Assembly (NCBI RefSeq): GCF_040760005.1
Contig: NZ_CP099760.1
Coordinates: forward strand, 2,847,501-2,911,500
Length of the DNA: 64,000 bases
Origin: Pseudomonas sp. stari2
Lineage (GTDB): Bacteria; Pseudomonadota; Gammaproteobacteria; Pseudomonadales; Pseudomonadaceae
Direction: 5' to 3'
Positions 26,399 through 35,379 of the stretch are shown in pieces. Under the pieces are notes generated by a model. That model made no database searches. It saw only the letters and a program-made list of their open reading frames with translations, and had not been told where the DNA came from. Numbering within the stretch: the stretch's first letter is position 1; the number at the start of each line of letters is the position of its first letter. A program made the position numbers and the translations under genes.

Positions 26399-27745
26399 AT
26401 GGTTGCGGTTACGTGCGGTTCCACATGGCGCCATTGCCTGGCGTCAGCCATCAGAAGAGGGGCCCTGGGCCTTGCCGTGCTGGCAGGCAGCAGCGGCGCC
26501 TGGGCCACCGGCCCGACAACCGATCAGTCGCAAGCCATTCGCCCGTACCACGTTCATGTAGATGAGGCGAAATTGACTGATCTGCGCAAACGCATTGCCG
26601 ACACCCGTTGGCCCGACAAGGAAACGGTCAACGACGTGTCCCAGGGTGTGCAACTGGCGCAGGTCGAGGCCCTGGTGAAGTACTGGGGCAGCGGTTATGA
26701 CTGGCGCAAGGCAGAGGCGAAACTCAACGCCTTGCCGGAGTTCGTGACCACGATCGATGGCGTCGACATTCAGTTCATCCACGTGCGCTCACGCAACCCC
26801 AACGCGATGCCGCTGATCCTCACCCATGGCTGGCCGGGTTCGCAATTCGAGTTCCTCAAGACCATCGGCCCGCTGACCGATCCCGTGGCCTATGGCGGCA
26901 AAGTAGAGGACTCGTTCGATGTGGTGATTCCGTCGATTCCCGGTCACGGTTTTTCCGACAAGCCGACCGAACTCGGCTGGGGCCCGGACCGGGTGGCGAA
27001 GGCCTGGGATGTGTTGATGAAGCGTCTGGGTTACACCCACTACGTGTCTCAGGGGGGCGACCACGGTTCGGTGATCTCTGATGCGCTGGGTCGTCTGGCA
27101 CCGCCCGGTTTGCTGGGCATTCACTTGAACATGCCCGCCACCGTGCCACCGGAACTGGTCAAGCCGATCAATGGCGGAGACCCGGCTCCGGCAGGGCTGA
27201 GCGGCCCGGAACTGACGGCGTTCAACTCGCTCAGCAAGTTCTTCGGGCGCAACGCGGCCTATGGCGCAATGATGGTGACCCGGCCACAGACCATCGGTTA
27301 TCTGCTGGCGGATTCGCCTGCCGGCACGGCGGCGTGGATGTATGAAAAATTCGCCGCCTGGACCGACAGCGACGGTCAGCCCGAGAAGGTGCTGAGCCGC
27401 GATGAAATGCTTGATGACATCAGCCTGTACTGGCTGACCGACAGCGGCGCCTCGTCCTCTCGTTTCTACTGGGAGAACAACAACAATAACTTCAGTGCCG
27501 CCGCGCAGAAGACCGCGGACATCAAGGTGCCGGTGGCGATCACCGTGTTCCCTCACGAAATCTATCGTGCCCCCAAGGTCTGGTCGCAGCGTGCCTATCC
27601 ATCGCTGGCCTACTTCAGCGAAGTCGGCAAGGGCGGTCACTTCGCGGCATGGGAGCAACCGCAATTGTTCAGCGAAGAACTGCGCGAGGCCTTCCGGCCA
27701 CTGCGCGCGGCTGTGCAGAAAACCACGGCTCAGGCCGCGCGCTAG
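26399..27745 (+). CDS. Secreted epoxide-hydrolase family protein (EHN domain)
   Basis: This 448-residue precursor has an N-terminal signal peptide (RRGALGLAVLAGSSGAWA, cleavage near residue 40). An EHN domain follows (about 48-155), then an alpha/beta-hydrolase core with HGWPGS (about 142), the nucleophile Asp in GGDHGS (about 221) and the catalytic His in GGHFAAWEQP (about 414). Epoxide hydrolases open epoxides to diols through an Asp ester. Here it would work in the periplasm or outside the cell. GGAG lies 7 bases before the ATG at 26399. It is the first of four same-strand genes that all encode exported proteins. The true substrate may not be an epoxide. Confidence 0.8.
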   Translation: MVAVTCGSTWRHCLASAIRRGALGLAVLAGSSGAWATGPTTDQSQAIRPYHVHVDEAKLTDLRKRIADTRWPDKETVNDVSQGVQLAQVEALVKYWGSGYDWRKAEAKLNALPEFVTTIDGVDIQFIHVRSRNPNAMPLILTHGWPGSQFEFLKTIGPLTDPVAYGGKVEDSFDVVIPSIPGHGFSDKPTELGWGPDRVAKAWDVLMKRLGYTHYVSQGGDHGSVISDALGRLAPPGLLGIHLNMPATVPPELVKPINGGDPAPAGLSGPELTAFNSLSKFFGRNAAYGAMMVTRPQTIGYLLADSPAGTAAWMYEKFAAWTDSDGQPEKVLSRDEMLDDISLYWLTDSGASSSRFYWENNNNNFSAAAQKTADIKVPVAITVFPHEIYRAPKVWSQRAYPSLAYFSEVGKGGHFAAWEQPQLFSEELREAFRPLRAAVQKTTAQAAR

Positions 27746-27794
27746 CCCTTCAATCGGCAATTCCTTCAACGCTAAGCCCTTCAACCAAAGCCCG

Positions 27795-27814
27795 GAACCG
27801 CCGCCCGGCGGTTC
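27795..27814 (+). other. Intercistronic perfect stem-loop
   Basis: GAACCGCC-gccc-GGCGGTTC forms an 8-base-pair stem three bases before the GAGGGAG ribosome-binding site of the next hydrolase gene. There is no T-run, so it is not a typical terminator; it could stabilise the upstream mRNA or limit translation of the next gene. Confidence 0.45.
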
Positions 27815-27830
27815 TCGAGGGAGACTCGGC

Positions 27831-28874
27831 ATGACTGACCATAACGCTGTAACTCAATCCCGGCGCGTGCTCGCCGTTTCGATGCTGGCGATTGCGCTGG
27901 GCATCGCCTCGGCATACGCCAGCGCCGCCGAAGTACCCGGCGGCAAGATCGACGCGATCACCGCCGGCAGCAACGTTTCATTCGGCGCGCTGAAACACGT
28001 CAAGGCCGGACTGCTGGACGTGTCGTACGCGGAAGCCGGCCCCGCCGACGGGCCGGTGGTGATCCTGCTGCACGGCTGGCCCTACGACATTCACAGCTAC
28101 ACCGACGTGGCCCCGGCACTGGCGCAGAGAGGCTATCGGGTACTGATTCCCTATGCGCGCGGTTATGGCGATACGCGCTTCCTGTCTGCCAAAACCGTGC
28201 GCAACGGCCAGCCCTCGGCGCTGGCGAAGGATCTGATCGATTTCATGGACGCCTTGAACATCAAGCAGGCCGTGATCGGCGGGTATGACTGGGGTGCTCG
28301 CACCGCCGATATCGTCGCCGCGCTCTGGCCGGAACGGGTGAAAGCGCTGGTGGCGGTGAGCGGTTACCTGATCGGCAGCCAGGATGCCGGCAAGACGCCG
28401 TTGCCCCCGGCGGCGGAGTTGCAGTGGTGGTATCAGTTCTACTTTGCGACCGAGCGCGGTCGTCTGGGTTACGAGAAAAACACCCATGACTTCGCGAAAC
28501 TGATCTGGCAATTGGCGTCGCCGAAATGGAACTTCGACGATGCGACCTACGACCGCAGCGCCGCCGCGTTGCAGAACCCGGATCACGTCGCCGTGTCGAT
28601 CTTCAACTACCGCTGGCGTCTGGGGCTGATCAAAGGGGAAGCGCAATACGATCCGCTGGAGAAAAAACTGGCGGCGTTCCCGTCCATCAGCGTGCCGACC
28701 ATCACCCTGGAAGGCGACGCCAATGGCGCACCGCATCCACCGGCCGAGGCCTACGCCAAACGCTTCACCGGCAAGTACGAATACCGGCTGATCAGCGGCG
28801 GCATCGGCCACAACTTGCCGCAAGAGGCGCCGCAGGCGTTCGCTCAGGCGGTGATCGATGCCGATCATCTCTGA
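27831..28874 (+). CDS. Exported alpha/beta hydrolase (haloalkane dehalogenase/epoxide hydrolase-like)
   Basis: This 347-residue precursor has a signal peptide (LAVSMLAIALGIASAYASAAE). The alpha/beta-hydrolase core has HGWPYD (about 81) and an Asp nucleophile in GGYDWGA (about 153) rather than Ser, and the catalytic His is in GIGHNLPQE (about 327). An Asp nucleophile with HGWP groups it with epoxide hydrolases and dehalogenases. GAGGGAG precedes the ATG. It lies behind the EHN-type hydrolase and before the cytochrome P460 gene, all exported. The substrate is unknown. Confidence 0.8.
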   Translation: MTDHNAVTQSRRVLAVSMLAIALGIASAYASAAEVPGGKIDAITAGSNVSFGALKHVKAGLLDVSYAEAGPADGPVVILLHGWPYDIHSYTDVAPALAQRGYRVLIPYARGYGDTRFLSAKTVRNGQPSALAKDLIDFMDALNIKQAVIGGYDWGARTADIVAALWPERVKALVAVSGYLIGSQDAGKTPLPPAAELQWWYQFYFATERGRLGYEKNTHDFAKLIWQLASPKWNFDDATYDRSAAALQNPDHVAVSIFNYRWRLGLIKGEAQYDPLEKKLAAFPSISVPTITLEGDANGAPHPPAEAYAKRFTGKYEYRLISGGIGHNLPQEAPQAFAQAVIDADHL

Positions 28875-28898
28875 TTGCCGGCCTGAGGGGATCCGACG

Positions 28899-29408
28899 AT
28901 GAAACTCAACCATTGGGCCGTGTTGCCGGCGGCCATTGCACTTGCCGCGCTGGCCGCCACCGGTGTCGCGTTGGGCGAGGCCGACGATGGCGACGCCTCG
29001 CCGATCTACGGCGTGAAGCTGCCGAAAAACTATCGCCAGTGGGCGCTGATTGCCCCGGCCCAGGAAGCCGCGCCGCTGGATGAACTGCGCGCGGTGCTGG
29101 GCAATGACCGGGCGATCAAGGCTTACCAAAGCAAGACGCTGCCGTTTCCCGACGGCACGGTGCTGGTCAAGCTGGCGTGGAAACACGTGCAGTCGCCGGA
29201 GTTCGAACCCGCCTCGATTCCGGGGGCGGCCACCACCGTTCAGGTGATGGTCAAGGACTCGCGACGATACGCCTCGACCGGTGGCTGGGGGTTCGGCCGT
29301 TTCATCAACGGCAAACCCGCCGATGAAGCCCAGCACCAGACCTGTTTCGCCTGCCATCAGGCGCGAGTGCAGAACCACGATTTTGTCTTCACCCGATACG
29401 CCCCCTGA
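28899..29408 (+). CDS. Cytochrome P460 family protein
   Basis: This 169-residue precursor has a signal peptide (AAIALAALAATGVALG) and a compact domain with WALIAP, a Pro-rich middle, GWGFGRFI and a single C-x-x-C-H haem-attachment motif near the C terminus (CFACH, about 149-153). This is the cytochrome P460/c'-beta layout, periplasmic and haem c bound. Well-studied P460 proteins oxidise hydroxylamine or bind NO. Whether the Lys cross-link typical of P460 is present cannot be judged by eye. It sits in a run of exported hydrolases, an unusual partner set. Confidence 0.8.
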   Translation: MKLNHWAVLPAAIALAALAATGVALGEADDGDASPIYGVKLPKNYRQWALIAPAQEAAPLDELRAVLGNDRAIKAYQSKTLPFPDGTVLVKLAWKHVQSPEFEPASIPGAATTVQVMVKDSRRYASTGGWGFGRFINGKPADEAQHQTCFACHQARVQNHDFVFTRYAP

Positions 29409-29432
29409 TCCCGTCACACAAGGAGTTGTCAC

Positions 29433-30209
29433 ATGAAAAGAACATTGACTGCATTGACCCTCGCTGCCGGCCTGTGCCTGGGCATGAGTGCCTTCGCCCA
29501 ATCCACCAAACCGACCGTGGTACTCGTGCACGGCGCCTTTGCCGACGCGTCGAGCTGGAACGGCGTGGCGAAGATTCTCGAGAAGGATGGCTACACGGTA
29601 ATCGCCGCCGCCAATCCGCTGCGCGGCGTCAAGAGCGATGGCGCGGCGGTTTCCGCCTTACTGAGCAGCATCCAGTCGCTGGTGGTGCTGGTCGGGCACT
29701 CCTATGGCGGCAACGTCATCAGTGAGGCTGCCAACGATCATGCCAATGTCAAAGCGCTGGTGTATGTCAGTGCCTTTGCCCCCGAGGCCGGCGAAACCGT
29801 TGCCGGACTCGCCGGCAAGTTTCCCGGCAGCACCCTCGGCCCGACACTGGCGGCGCCCGTCGCGCTGGCCGATGGCGGCAAGGACTTGTACATCCAGCAG
29901 AGCAAGTTTCACGATCAGTTCGCCGCCGATGTCCCGGCTGCACAAGCGGCCCTGATGGCCGCGACCCAACGCCCGGTCACCGAAGCGGCGCTGAACGAAC
30001 AGGCCGGCACGCCTGCCTGGAAGCACATTCCGTCGTGGTACATCTATGGTGACAAAGACAAGAACATCCCGCCCCAGGCGATGGCGTTCATGGCCCAGCG
30101 TGCGGATGCCAAGGCAGTCGAGGTGGTGAAGGGCGGCTCTCATGTGGTGATGGTGTCGAACCCGGCACCGGTGGCCCGATTGATTGAGAAAGCCGCTGCG
30201 GCCAACTGA
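29433..30209 (+). CDS. Exported alpha/beta hydrolase (Ser nucleophile)
   Basis: This 258-residue precursor has a clear Sec signal (MKRTLTALTLAAGLCLGMSAFAQ). The mature protein is a small alpha/beta hydrolase with the oxyanion run VLVHGAFADASSW, the nucleophile elbow GHSYGG (Ser about 90), the acid in YGDKDKNIPP and the His in KGGSHVVMVS. It belongs to the group often annotated as salicylate-esterase/hydroxynitrile-lyase-like hydrolases. CAAGGAG precedes the ATG. It is the last gene of the four-gene exported set; the gene behind it is convergent. Confidence 0.85.
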   Translation: MKRTLTALTLAAGLCLGMSAFAQSTKPTVVLVHGAFADASSWNGVAKILEKDGYTVIAAANPLRGVKSDGAAVSALLSSIQSLVVLVGHSYGGNVISEAANDHANVKALVYVSAFAPEAGETVAGLAGKFPGSTLGPTLAAPVALADGGKDLYIQQSKFHDQFAADVPAAQAALMAATQRPVTEAALNEQAGTPAWKHIPSWYIYGDKDKNIPPQAMAFMAQRADAKAVEVVKGGSHVVMVSNPAPVARLIEKAAAAN

Positions 30210-30255
30210 AACCCTGCGCCGTGCCGAGGCGCGTCGCAGGTCTGTCACTTCCCGC

Positions 30256-31470
30256 TCAGGCAGCGGACACCTGTGGCGATGCTGCCGGTGCCAGTCTGAG
30301 CAAGGGGGTGATGCCGAGCATCAACAGCAGAACCGCGAACAGCAAGGTGTACGCCGGGCCAAAGTGTCCGGTGTATTCGCGCAGGGCACCGAACAGCAAC
30401 GGCCCGAGCGCGGCGATCAGGTAACCGATGAACAGCATGAACACCGTCCACAATCCGGCCTGCTCGCTGGTGCTGGCGTGATCCAGCGGCAAGGTCATGG
30501 CCACGGTGAAACCCATGCCCAGCCCGATGGCTGCGAGCACCACATACAGCATCGGCCAGTACGCCGGCAGGAACGCCATGCCGCCCAGCCCCAACAGGGC
30601 CAGCAACGCCGACAGCCCGAGCAGGCCGCGCCGGTCGTGGGCCTTGCCTGGAATCAGCCCCGCACCCACGCTGGCAACGGCGAATACCGCCGTAAAAATC
30701 CCCAGCAGGATGCCCGGAGACACACTCGACGTGGCCGCTTCCACCGACGCTGGCGCCATCCAGGCGAAGAGGGCGTAGACCACGAATTGACCGGCACCGA
30801 AATTCAACGCGATCAACCACGCCTGCGGATTGCCCCACGGCAGGCGCTTGCGCTGGTGCGACGGCGATTTCACCACTGGCGCCGGGGTCGCAAAACGCCG
30901 CGCCATCCACACCCAACTGGCGATGGCGGTGACACACAGCACGCTCCAGATACCGGCGCCGACCCGCCAGTCTTTTGCCAGCTCGGCAATCGGCGCGCTG
31001 CACACTGCCGCGAGGGTCGCGCCCAAGCTCAGTCCGCCGGCATAGATGCCCATGAACAGTGCCGGCCGTTGCGCAAAGTGAGTCTTGATCCACGCACCGG
31101 TCATTGCACCGGCAACCGCAATGCCGACACTGGCAAAGAACGTACTGCCGAGCAGGAAAAATGCATTCGGCGAGAGCGCCCGCAGCAAGGTCGAGGCCCC
31201 CAACAGCGTCAGTGCGACAACCACACTGCGATCGATCCCGAAGCGCCTGGCCAGGCTCGGAACCACCAGCGCGAACACGCCCATGCAGATGTCGGGGATC
31301 GAGGTCAGCAGCGCGGCCTGGGTGTAGCTCAACTGAAAGTGCTGCTGGATCAACAGCAGTATCGGCCCCACCGAAATGATCGGCGGCCGCAGGGCGATGG
31401 ACAGGATCAGCAGGCCGATCACCGCCGTAATGGCCTGCTGGCTGCTGGAGAGATTGCGGGTGATTGCCAT
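30256..31470 (-). CDS. MFS transporter, CynX/NimT family
   Basis: This 404-residue protein has about twelve hydrophobic helices and family-typical stretches such as LRPPIISVGPILLLIQ near the N terminus. Its closest recognisable relatives are CynX and NimT (YeaN), the latter an exporter of 2-nitroimidazole in E. coli. The ATG at 31470 has GAGG about 9 bases upstream; an upstream in-frame start at 31524 would run into the regulatory region. It is divergent from an AraC gene in the same arrangement as nimT/nimR. The substrate is inferred only by analogy. Confidence 0.8.
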   Translation of the reverse strand: MAITRNLSSSQQAITAVIGLLILSIALRPPIISVGPILLLIQQHFQLSYTQAALLTSIPDICMGVFALVVPSLARRFGIDRSVVVALTLLGASTLLRALSPNAFFLLGSTFFASVGIAVAGAMTGAWIKTHFAQRPALFMGIYAGGLSLGATLAAVCSAPIAELAKDWRVGAGIWSVLCVTAIASWVWMARRFATPAPVVKSPSHQRKRLPWGNPQAWLIALNFGAGQFVVYALFAWMAPASVEAATSSVSPGILLGIFTAVFAVASVGAGLIPGKAHDRRGLLGLSALLALLGLGGMAFLPAYWPMLYVVLAAIGLGMGFTVAMTLPLDHASTSEQAGLWTVFMLFIGYLIAALGPLLFGALREYTGHFGPAYTLLFAVLLLMLGITPLLRLAPAASPQVSAA

Positions 31471-31523
31471 GGGAAAAGCCTCATTGATGAACAATGAGCG
31501 CAAGGCTAACAATGGGCCGGCCA

Positions 31524-31557
31524 TGGCAAATGCCAGGATTTGTCGTCAAAGTGACAA
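31524..31557. promoter_or_regulatory. Two inverted repeats between the nimT-like and nimR-like genes
   Basis: TGGCA-AA-TGCCA (31524-31535) and TTGTC-N8-GACAA (31540-31557) stand side by side in the 134-base divergent region. They are good candidates for the AraC-type regulator's operators. Role inferred. Confidence 0.4.
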
Positions 31558-31604
31558 TCGTGGCCTTACGACGATCAAGGGCTGTTTTCAGGAGACTCCA
31601 CGCG

Positions 31605-32420
31605 ATGAAACAAGAGGTGCGCAAGGTCGTCGCCAGGCTTGAGCCCGCGCCGCGCAGCGAACGTTATCCCGACTATCAGGATGTGCCACGGGTGATGACC
31701 GTGCTGGTGCGCGATCAGGCCACCGGCGAATACAACGAACCGCACGTGCATCGGCACGGGCAGTTGCTGTATGCCTCGAACGGCGTGATGCGGGTGGCCA
31801 CCGAACGCGGGTTGTGGATCCTGCCGCCGAAGCGGGCGCTGTGGATTCCGCCCGGAATGATCCACGATCAGTTGATGCTGAGCGCAGTCAAGATGCGCTC
31901 GATCTACATCGAGCCGCAGGTCTGCGCCGGGCTGGGCCATCACTGCAAAGTGCTGGAGATCCCCGGACTGCTGCGCGAGTTGATTCTGGCCTTGGCCGAC
32001 CAGCCGATCGAATACCCGCAGGAAGGGCGCAACGCGCACATCGTGGCGTTGATACTCAGTGAACTGCAGGCGGCGCGGACGTTGCCGATCGAAGTGCCGT
32101 GGCCGGTCGACAGGCGACTGGTCACGGTGTGTGAGGCGATTCTGCAGGACCCCGGACAAGACCATTCGATCGGCTATTGGGCAGACCGGGTTGGCGCCAG
32201 CTCCCGTACGCTGATACGCCTGTTCGTCAATGAAACCGGCCTGAATTTCCGCCACTGGCTGCAACAGGTGCGGCTGGCGACCGCCATCGACCGGCTCGAC
32301 AAAGGGCAGTCCGTCGGCGTTATTGCCCGGGACCTGGGCTATGCCAGCCAGAGTGCCTTCAGTGCGATGTTCAGACGGGTGATGGGTGAATCGCCCCGTG
32401 AGTTTCTCGTTCGCGATTAG
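31605..32420 (+). CDS. AraC-family regulator (NimR-like)
   Basis: This 271-residue protein has an N-terminal cupin (HVHRHGQLLYASNGVMRV, then LPPKRALWIPPGMIHD) and a C-terminal AraC double HTH (DHSIGYWADRVGASSRTLIRLF and the signature LGYASQSAFSAMFRRVMG). Cupin-AraC proteins of this length and divergent placement next to a CynX/NimT carrier match NimR (YeaM). It probably regulates the adjacent MFS gene and itself. The ATG at 31605 has AGGAG upstream. Confidence 0.85.
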   Translation: MKQEVRKVVARLEPAPRSERYPDYQDVPRVMTVLVRDQATGEYNEPHVHRHGQLLYASNGVMRVATERGLWILPPKRALWIPPGMIHDQLMLSAVKMRSIYIEPQVCAGLGHHCKVLEIPGLLRELILALADQPIEYPQEGRNAHIVALILSELQAARTLPIEVPWPVDRRLVTVCEAILQDPGQDHSIGYWADRVGASSRTLIRLFVNETGLNFRHWLQQVRLATAIDRLDKGQSVGVIARDLGYASQSAFSAMFRRVMGESPREFLVRD

Positions 32421-32554
32421 AGCGTTCTGCCGATTCCGATACCTTTGTATTCTGTCGTCGAAGGGAGGCGGGTGTTATCAATGACGCTGCTGTTGCAGGT
32501 GCATTGAACGCCAACCCTCGTTCCGCGAGGAACCTTCGAAGAGTGAGAATCCTG

Positions 32555-33304
32555 ATGCTTTTATACCTATCGACCTGGTCCGAAATCGCCCAATTCCTCG
32601 AACGCAGCCGCACCATCGTCATCCCGATTGGCTCCAACGAGCAGCACGGGCCGACCGGCCTGCTGGGCACCGACTGGATGTGCCCGGAGATCATCGCCCA
32701 TGAAGCGCAGAAAAGTGCAGACATCCTGATCGCCCCGACTTTCAATATCGGCATGGCGCAACATCACCTCGGTTTCCCCGGCACCATTTCGCTCAGGCCT
32801 TCGACCTTCATCGCCGCCATCGTGGACTGGACCCGTTCGCTGGCCGCCCACGGCTTTGAAAAGATCTTTTTCCTCAATGGCCACGGCGGCAACATCGCCT
32901 CGATCGAAGCGGCGTTTTCGGAGCTGTACGCCGAGGCGAGTTTTGCCCGGCGCAAGGCCGGGTTCGCCCTGAAACTCTGCAACTGGTGGGATCTGGAAGG
33001 GGTGAACGAGCTGGCGCGTGACCAGTTCCCGACCGGCCACGGCATTCATGCAACGCCTTCGGAAATCGCCGTGACCCAGTGGGCCTATCCCGATTCCATC
33101 AAGTCGGCCGTTTATTCGCCGCAGATCGCCAACTGGGGCCCGATCCGCGAAGCCGCGGACTTCCGTGCCCGTCACCCCGATGGCCGCATGGGCTCGGACC
33201 CGGCCCAGGCTTCACCGGAAAAGGGCCGGCAATTGGTGGAAATGGCGGCTCGCGGTCTGGTGCAGGAGGTGCAGGCCTTCAGCCGCGAATCATTGCCTGA
33301 CTGA
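32555..33304 (+). CDS. Creatininase-family amidohydrolase
   Basis: This 249-residue protein carries the creatininase metal-site motifs: GSNEQHGPTG with E and H (about 26-29), GTDW with Asp (about 38), FNIGMAQHHLGFPGT, and the NGHGGN loop (about 109). The family hydrolyses cyclic amides such as creatinine; related members act in cofactor pathways (MftE, ArfB-type). The ATG at 32555 has a GTGAG site upstream and fits the domain start. The gene stands alone between an AraC gene and a terminator, so its actual substrate cannot be told from context. Confidence 0.8.
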   Translation: MLLYLSTWSEIAQFLERSRTIVIPIGSNEQHGPTGLLGTDWMCPEIIAHEAQKSADILIAPTFNIGMAQHHLGFPGTISLRPSTFIAAIVDWTRSLAAHGFEKIFFLNGHGGNIASIEAAFSELYAEASFARRKAGFALKLCNWWDLEGVNELARDQFPTGHGIHATPSEIAVTQWAYPDSIKSAVYSPQIANWGPIREAADFRARHPDGRMGSDPAQASPEKGRQLVEMAARGLVQEVQAFSRESLPD

Positions 33305-33314
33305 CCCGTACAAG

Positions 33315-33348
33315 CAACAACGCCCGGTTAATCCGGGCGTTGTTGTTT
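33315..33348. terminator. Terminator between convergent creatininase-like and catalase genes
   Basis: CAACAACGCCCGG (33315-33327) pairs perfectly with CCGGGCGTTGTTG (33333-33345) around a TTAAT loop, followed by a short T-rich tail. It can serve both converging genes. Confidence 0.8.
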
Positions 33349-33366
33349 CGGCTCCGTCATTGCAGA

Positions 33367-34800
33367 TCAGCCCAGTGCCTCAATGGCGTGCGCAATCCCT
33401 GCGCCATACGCCGGATCTGCCCGGGTGCAGTGGTCGATGTGTCGTTGTTTCGACGCTGCGCTGGCACCATGAATCGAGCGCGCGGTGTTATCGAACAGGG
33501 CCTGTTTCTGGGCCATGGTCATGGCCCGGAACAGCGCGCCGGGTTGCGAAAAACAGTCGTCGTCCTCCCGGTGATCCCAGTGCCCCGCGCTGCCTTTGAG
33601 GGCCAGCGGTGGCTCGCTGAAATCCGGTTGTTCGACCCATTGGCCATGGCTGTTGGGTTCGTAGCCGGGGGTGCTGCCTGCATTCGAATCAGTGCGCATC
33701 TGGCCGTCCCGGTGATAGCTGTTGACCGGGCAGCGTGGGGCGTTCACCGGGATCTGATGATGATTGACGCCCACGCGATAGCGCTGTGCATCGCCGTAGG
33801 AGAACAGGCGGGCCTGGAGCATCTTGTCCGGTGAGAAACCGATGCCGGGCACGACGTTGGCCGGGTTGAAGGCTGCCTGTTCGACGTCGGCGAAGTAGTT
33901 GTCGGGGTTGCGGTTGAGTTCGAGTACACCGACTTCGATCAACGGGTAATCCTTGTGGGGCCAGACCTTGGTCAGGTCGAAGGGATTGATCGGGTACGTC
34001 TCGGCGTCCAGCTCCGGCATCACTTGCACGTAGAGCTTCCATTGCGGGAAGCGGCCTTCCTCGATGCTGGTGTACAGATCGCGCTGGGCACTTTCGCGAT
34101 GATCGCCGATCAGTGTCGCGGCTTGCTGATCGGTCAGGTTCTCGATGCCTTGCTCGGTCTTCCAGGTGAATTTCACCCAGAATCGCTCGTTCGTCGGGCT
34201 GATGAAACTGAACGTATGGCTGCCGAAGCCGTGCATGTGGCGGTAGGTGCGCGGCAACCCGCGATCACTCATGACAATCGTCACCTGATGCAGCGCCTCG
34301 GGCAGCAGCGTCCAGAAATCCCAGTTGTTGCGGGCGCTGCGTAGGTTGGTGCGCGGATCGCGTTTGACCGCATGGTTGAGGTCGGGGAATTTCAGTGGAT
34401 CGCGCAGAAAGAACACCGGCGTGTTGTTGCCCACCAGATCCCAGTTGCCTTGCTCGGTATAGAACTTGATGGCAAACCCGCGAATGTCACGTTCGGCATC
34501 GGCGGCACCACGCTCGCCGGCCACGGTGGAAAACCGGACGAAGATATCGGTGGTTTTGCCCACGCTGGAAAACAGTCTGGCCTTGGTATAGCGGCTGATG
34601 TCACGGGTGACGGTGAAGGTGCCGAATGCTCCCGAACCCTTGGCGTGCATGCGCCGTTCGGGAATGACCTCACGATCGAAATGCGCCAGCTTTTCCAGCA
34701 GCCATACGTCTTGCAACAGCACCGGGCCTCGCGGGCCGGCGGTCTGCGAGTTGTTGTTATCCACCACTGGTGCGCCGGCGGCGGTCGTCAGCTTTTTCAT
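33367..34800 (-). CDS. Monofunctional haem catalase
   Basis: This 477-residue enzyme matches small-subunit (clade 3-like) catalases. It has the distal-His region [20 protein letters not shown] (His about 52), [22 protein letters not shown], the distal Asn in [10 protein letters not shown], and the proximal haem-ligand region [15 protein letters not shown] with Tyr about 335. No signal peptide is seen, so it is likely cytoplasmic. AGGAG lies before the ATG at 34800. It is downstream of and same-strand with ohr, together forming a peroxide-defence neighbourhood. No OxyR site was identified by eye. Confidence 0.9.
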   Translation of the reverse strand: MKKLTTAAGAPVVDNNNSQTAGPRGPVLLQDVWLLEKLAHFDREVIPERRMHAKGSGAFGTFTVTRDISRYTKARLFSSVGKTTDIFVRFSTVAGERGAADAERDIRGFAIKFYTEQGNWDLVGNNTPVFFLRDPLKFPDLNHAVKRDPRTNLRSARNNWDFWTLLPEALHQVTIVMSDRGLPRTYRHMHGFGSHTFSFISPTNERFWVKFTWKTEQGIENLTDQQAATLIGDHRESAQRDLYTSIEEGRFPQWKLYVQVMPELDAETYPINPFDLTKVWPHKDYPLIEVGVLELNRNPDNYFADVEQAAFNPANVVPGIGFSPDKMLQARLFSYGDAQRYRVGVNHHQIPVNAPRCPVNSYHRDGQMRTDSNAGSTPGYEPNSHGQWVEQPDFSEPPLALKGSAGHWDHREDDDCFSQPGALFRAMTMAQKQALFDNTARSIHGASAASKQRHIDHCTRADPAYGAGIAHAIEALG

Positions 34801-34941
34801 GCGCTACTCCTGGCTTTTGTCGGTTTGCCGCCATCACATCAAAAGCCTTGGGAGCCCTCTATTGCACCATGGTGTCGCTGCATGGCGGCAGGCGTGTTTG
34901 GCGTGTCGGCGTTTGGCCGTTCGGGAGCGGCAGATGGGGGA

Positions 34942-35358
34942 TCAGGCGAGGGTGATGCTGACGTTGATGTTGCTGCGCGTGGCCTTGGAGTAGGGGCAAT
35001 TCTGGTGCGCCGCTTCGATCAGCTGGAGCGCCACTTCCGGCTCGATCTCCGGCAACGACACGGCCAGGCGGGCCTGCAGGAAGAACCCGTGTTCTGCGTG
35101 TACGAGATCGACTTGAGCCTCCACCCCGGCGTTCGCCGGGAAGCCGATCCTGCGTGCGTTGCAGGCATGGCGCAGGGAACCGAGAAAACAAGCCGACCAG
35201 CACACCGCGAACAACTGCTCGGGATTGGTTCCCGTCCCCGGTGCGCCCGGTGGAGATAGCCTGAGATCAAGTCGACTATCGTGACTGCGTGCGGTCCCCT
35301 CACGGCCTCCTGTGGTGCAGGTCTGTGCGGTGTAGAGCGTTTTTTCGATGTTGATCAT
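34942..35358 (-). CDS. ohr: Organic hydroperoxide resistance protein (Ohr, OsmC superfamily)
   Basis: This 138-residue protein has the Ohr redox pair: the first Cys in WSACFLGSL (about 58) and the second in NCPYSKATR (about 120), with the family end NVSITL. Ohr reduces organic peroxides using lipoylated partners. I prefer the ATG at 35358 (AGAG 7 bases upstream) to the ATG at 35364. A sigma-like gene ends 22 bases upstream, suggesting one transcript. No MarR-type OhrR gene is beside it, which is unusual since ohr is often paired with ohrR. Confidence 0.9.
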   Translation of the reverse strand: MINIEKTLYTAQTCTTGGREGTARSHDSRLDLRLSPPGAPGTGTNPEQLFAVCWSACFLGSLRHACNARRIGFPANAGVEAQVDLVHAEHGFFLQARLAVSLPEIEPEVALQLIEAAHQNCPYSKATRSNINVSITLA

Positions 35359-35379
35359 GGGCATTCTCTGGTGAAGATT

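Noticed and set aside
30184-31497. 437-residue + strand frame antisense to the MFS gene
   Set aside because: Gln/Arg/His-rich shadow of a membrane protein gene; no recognisable domain.
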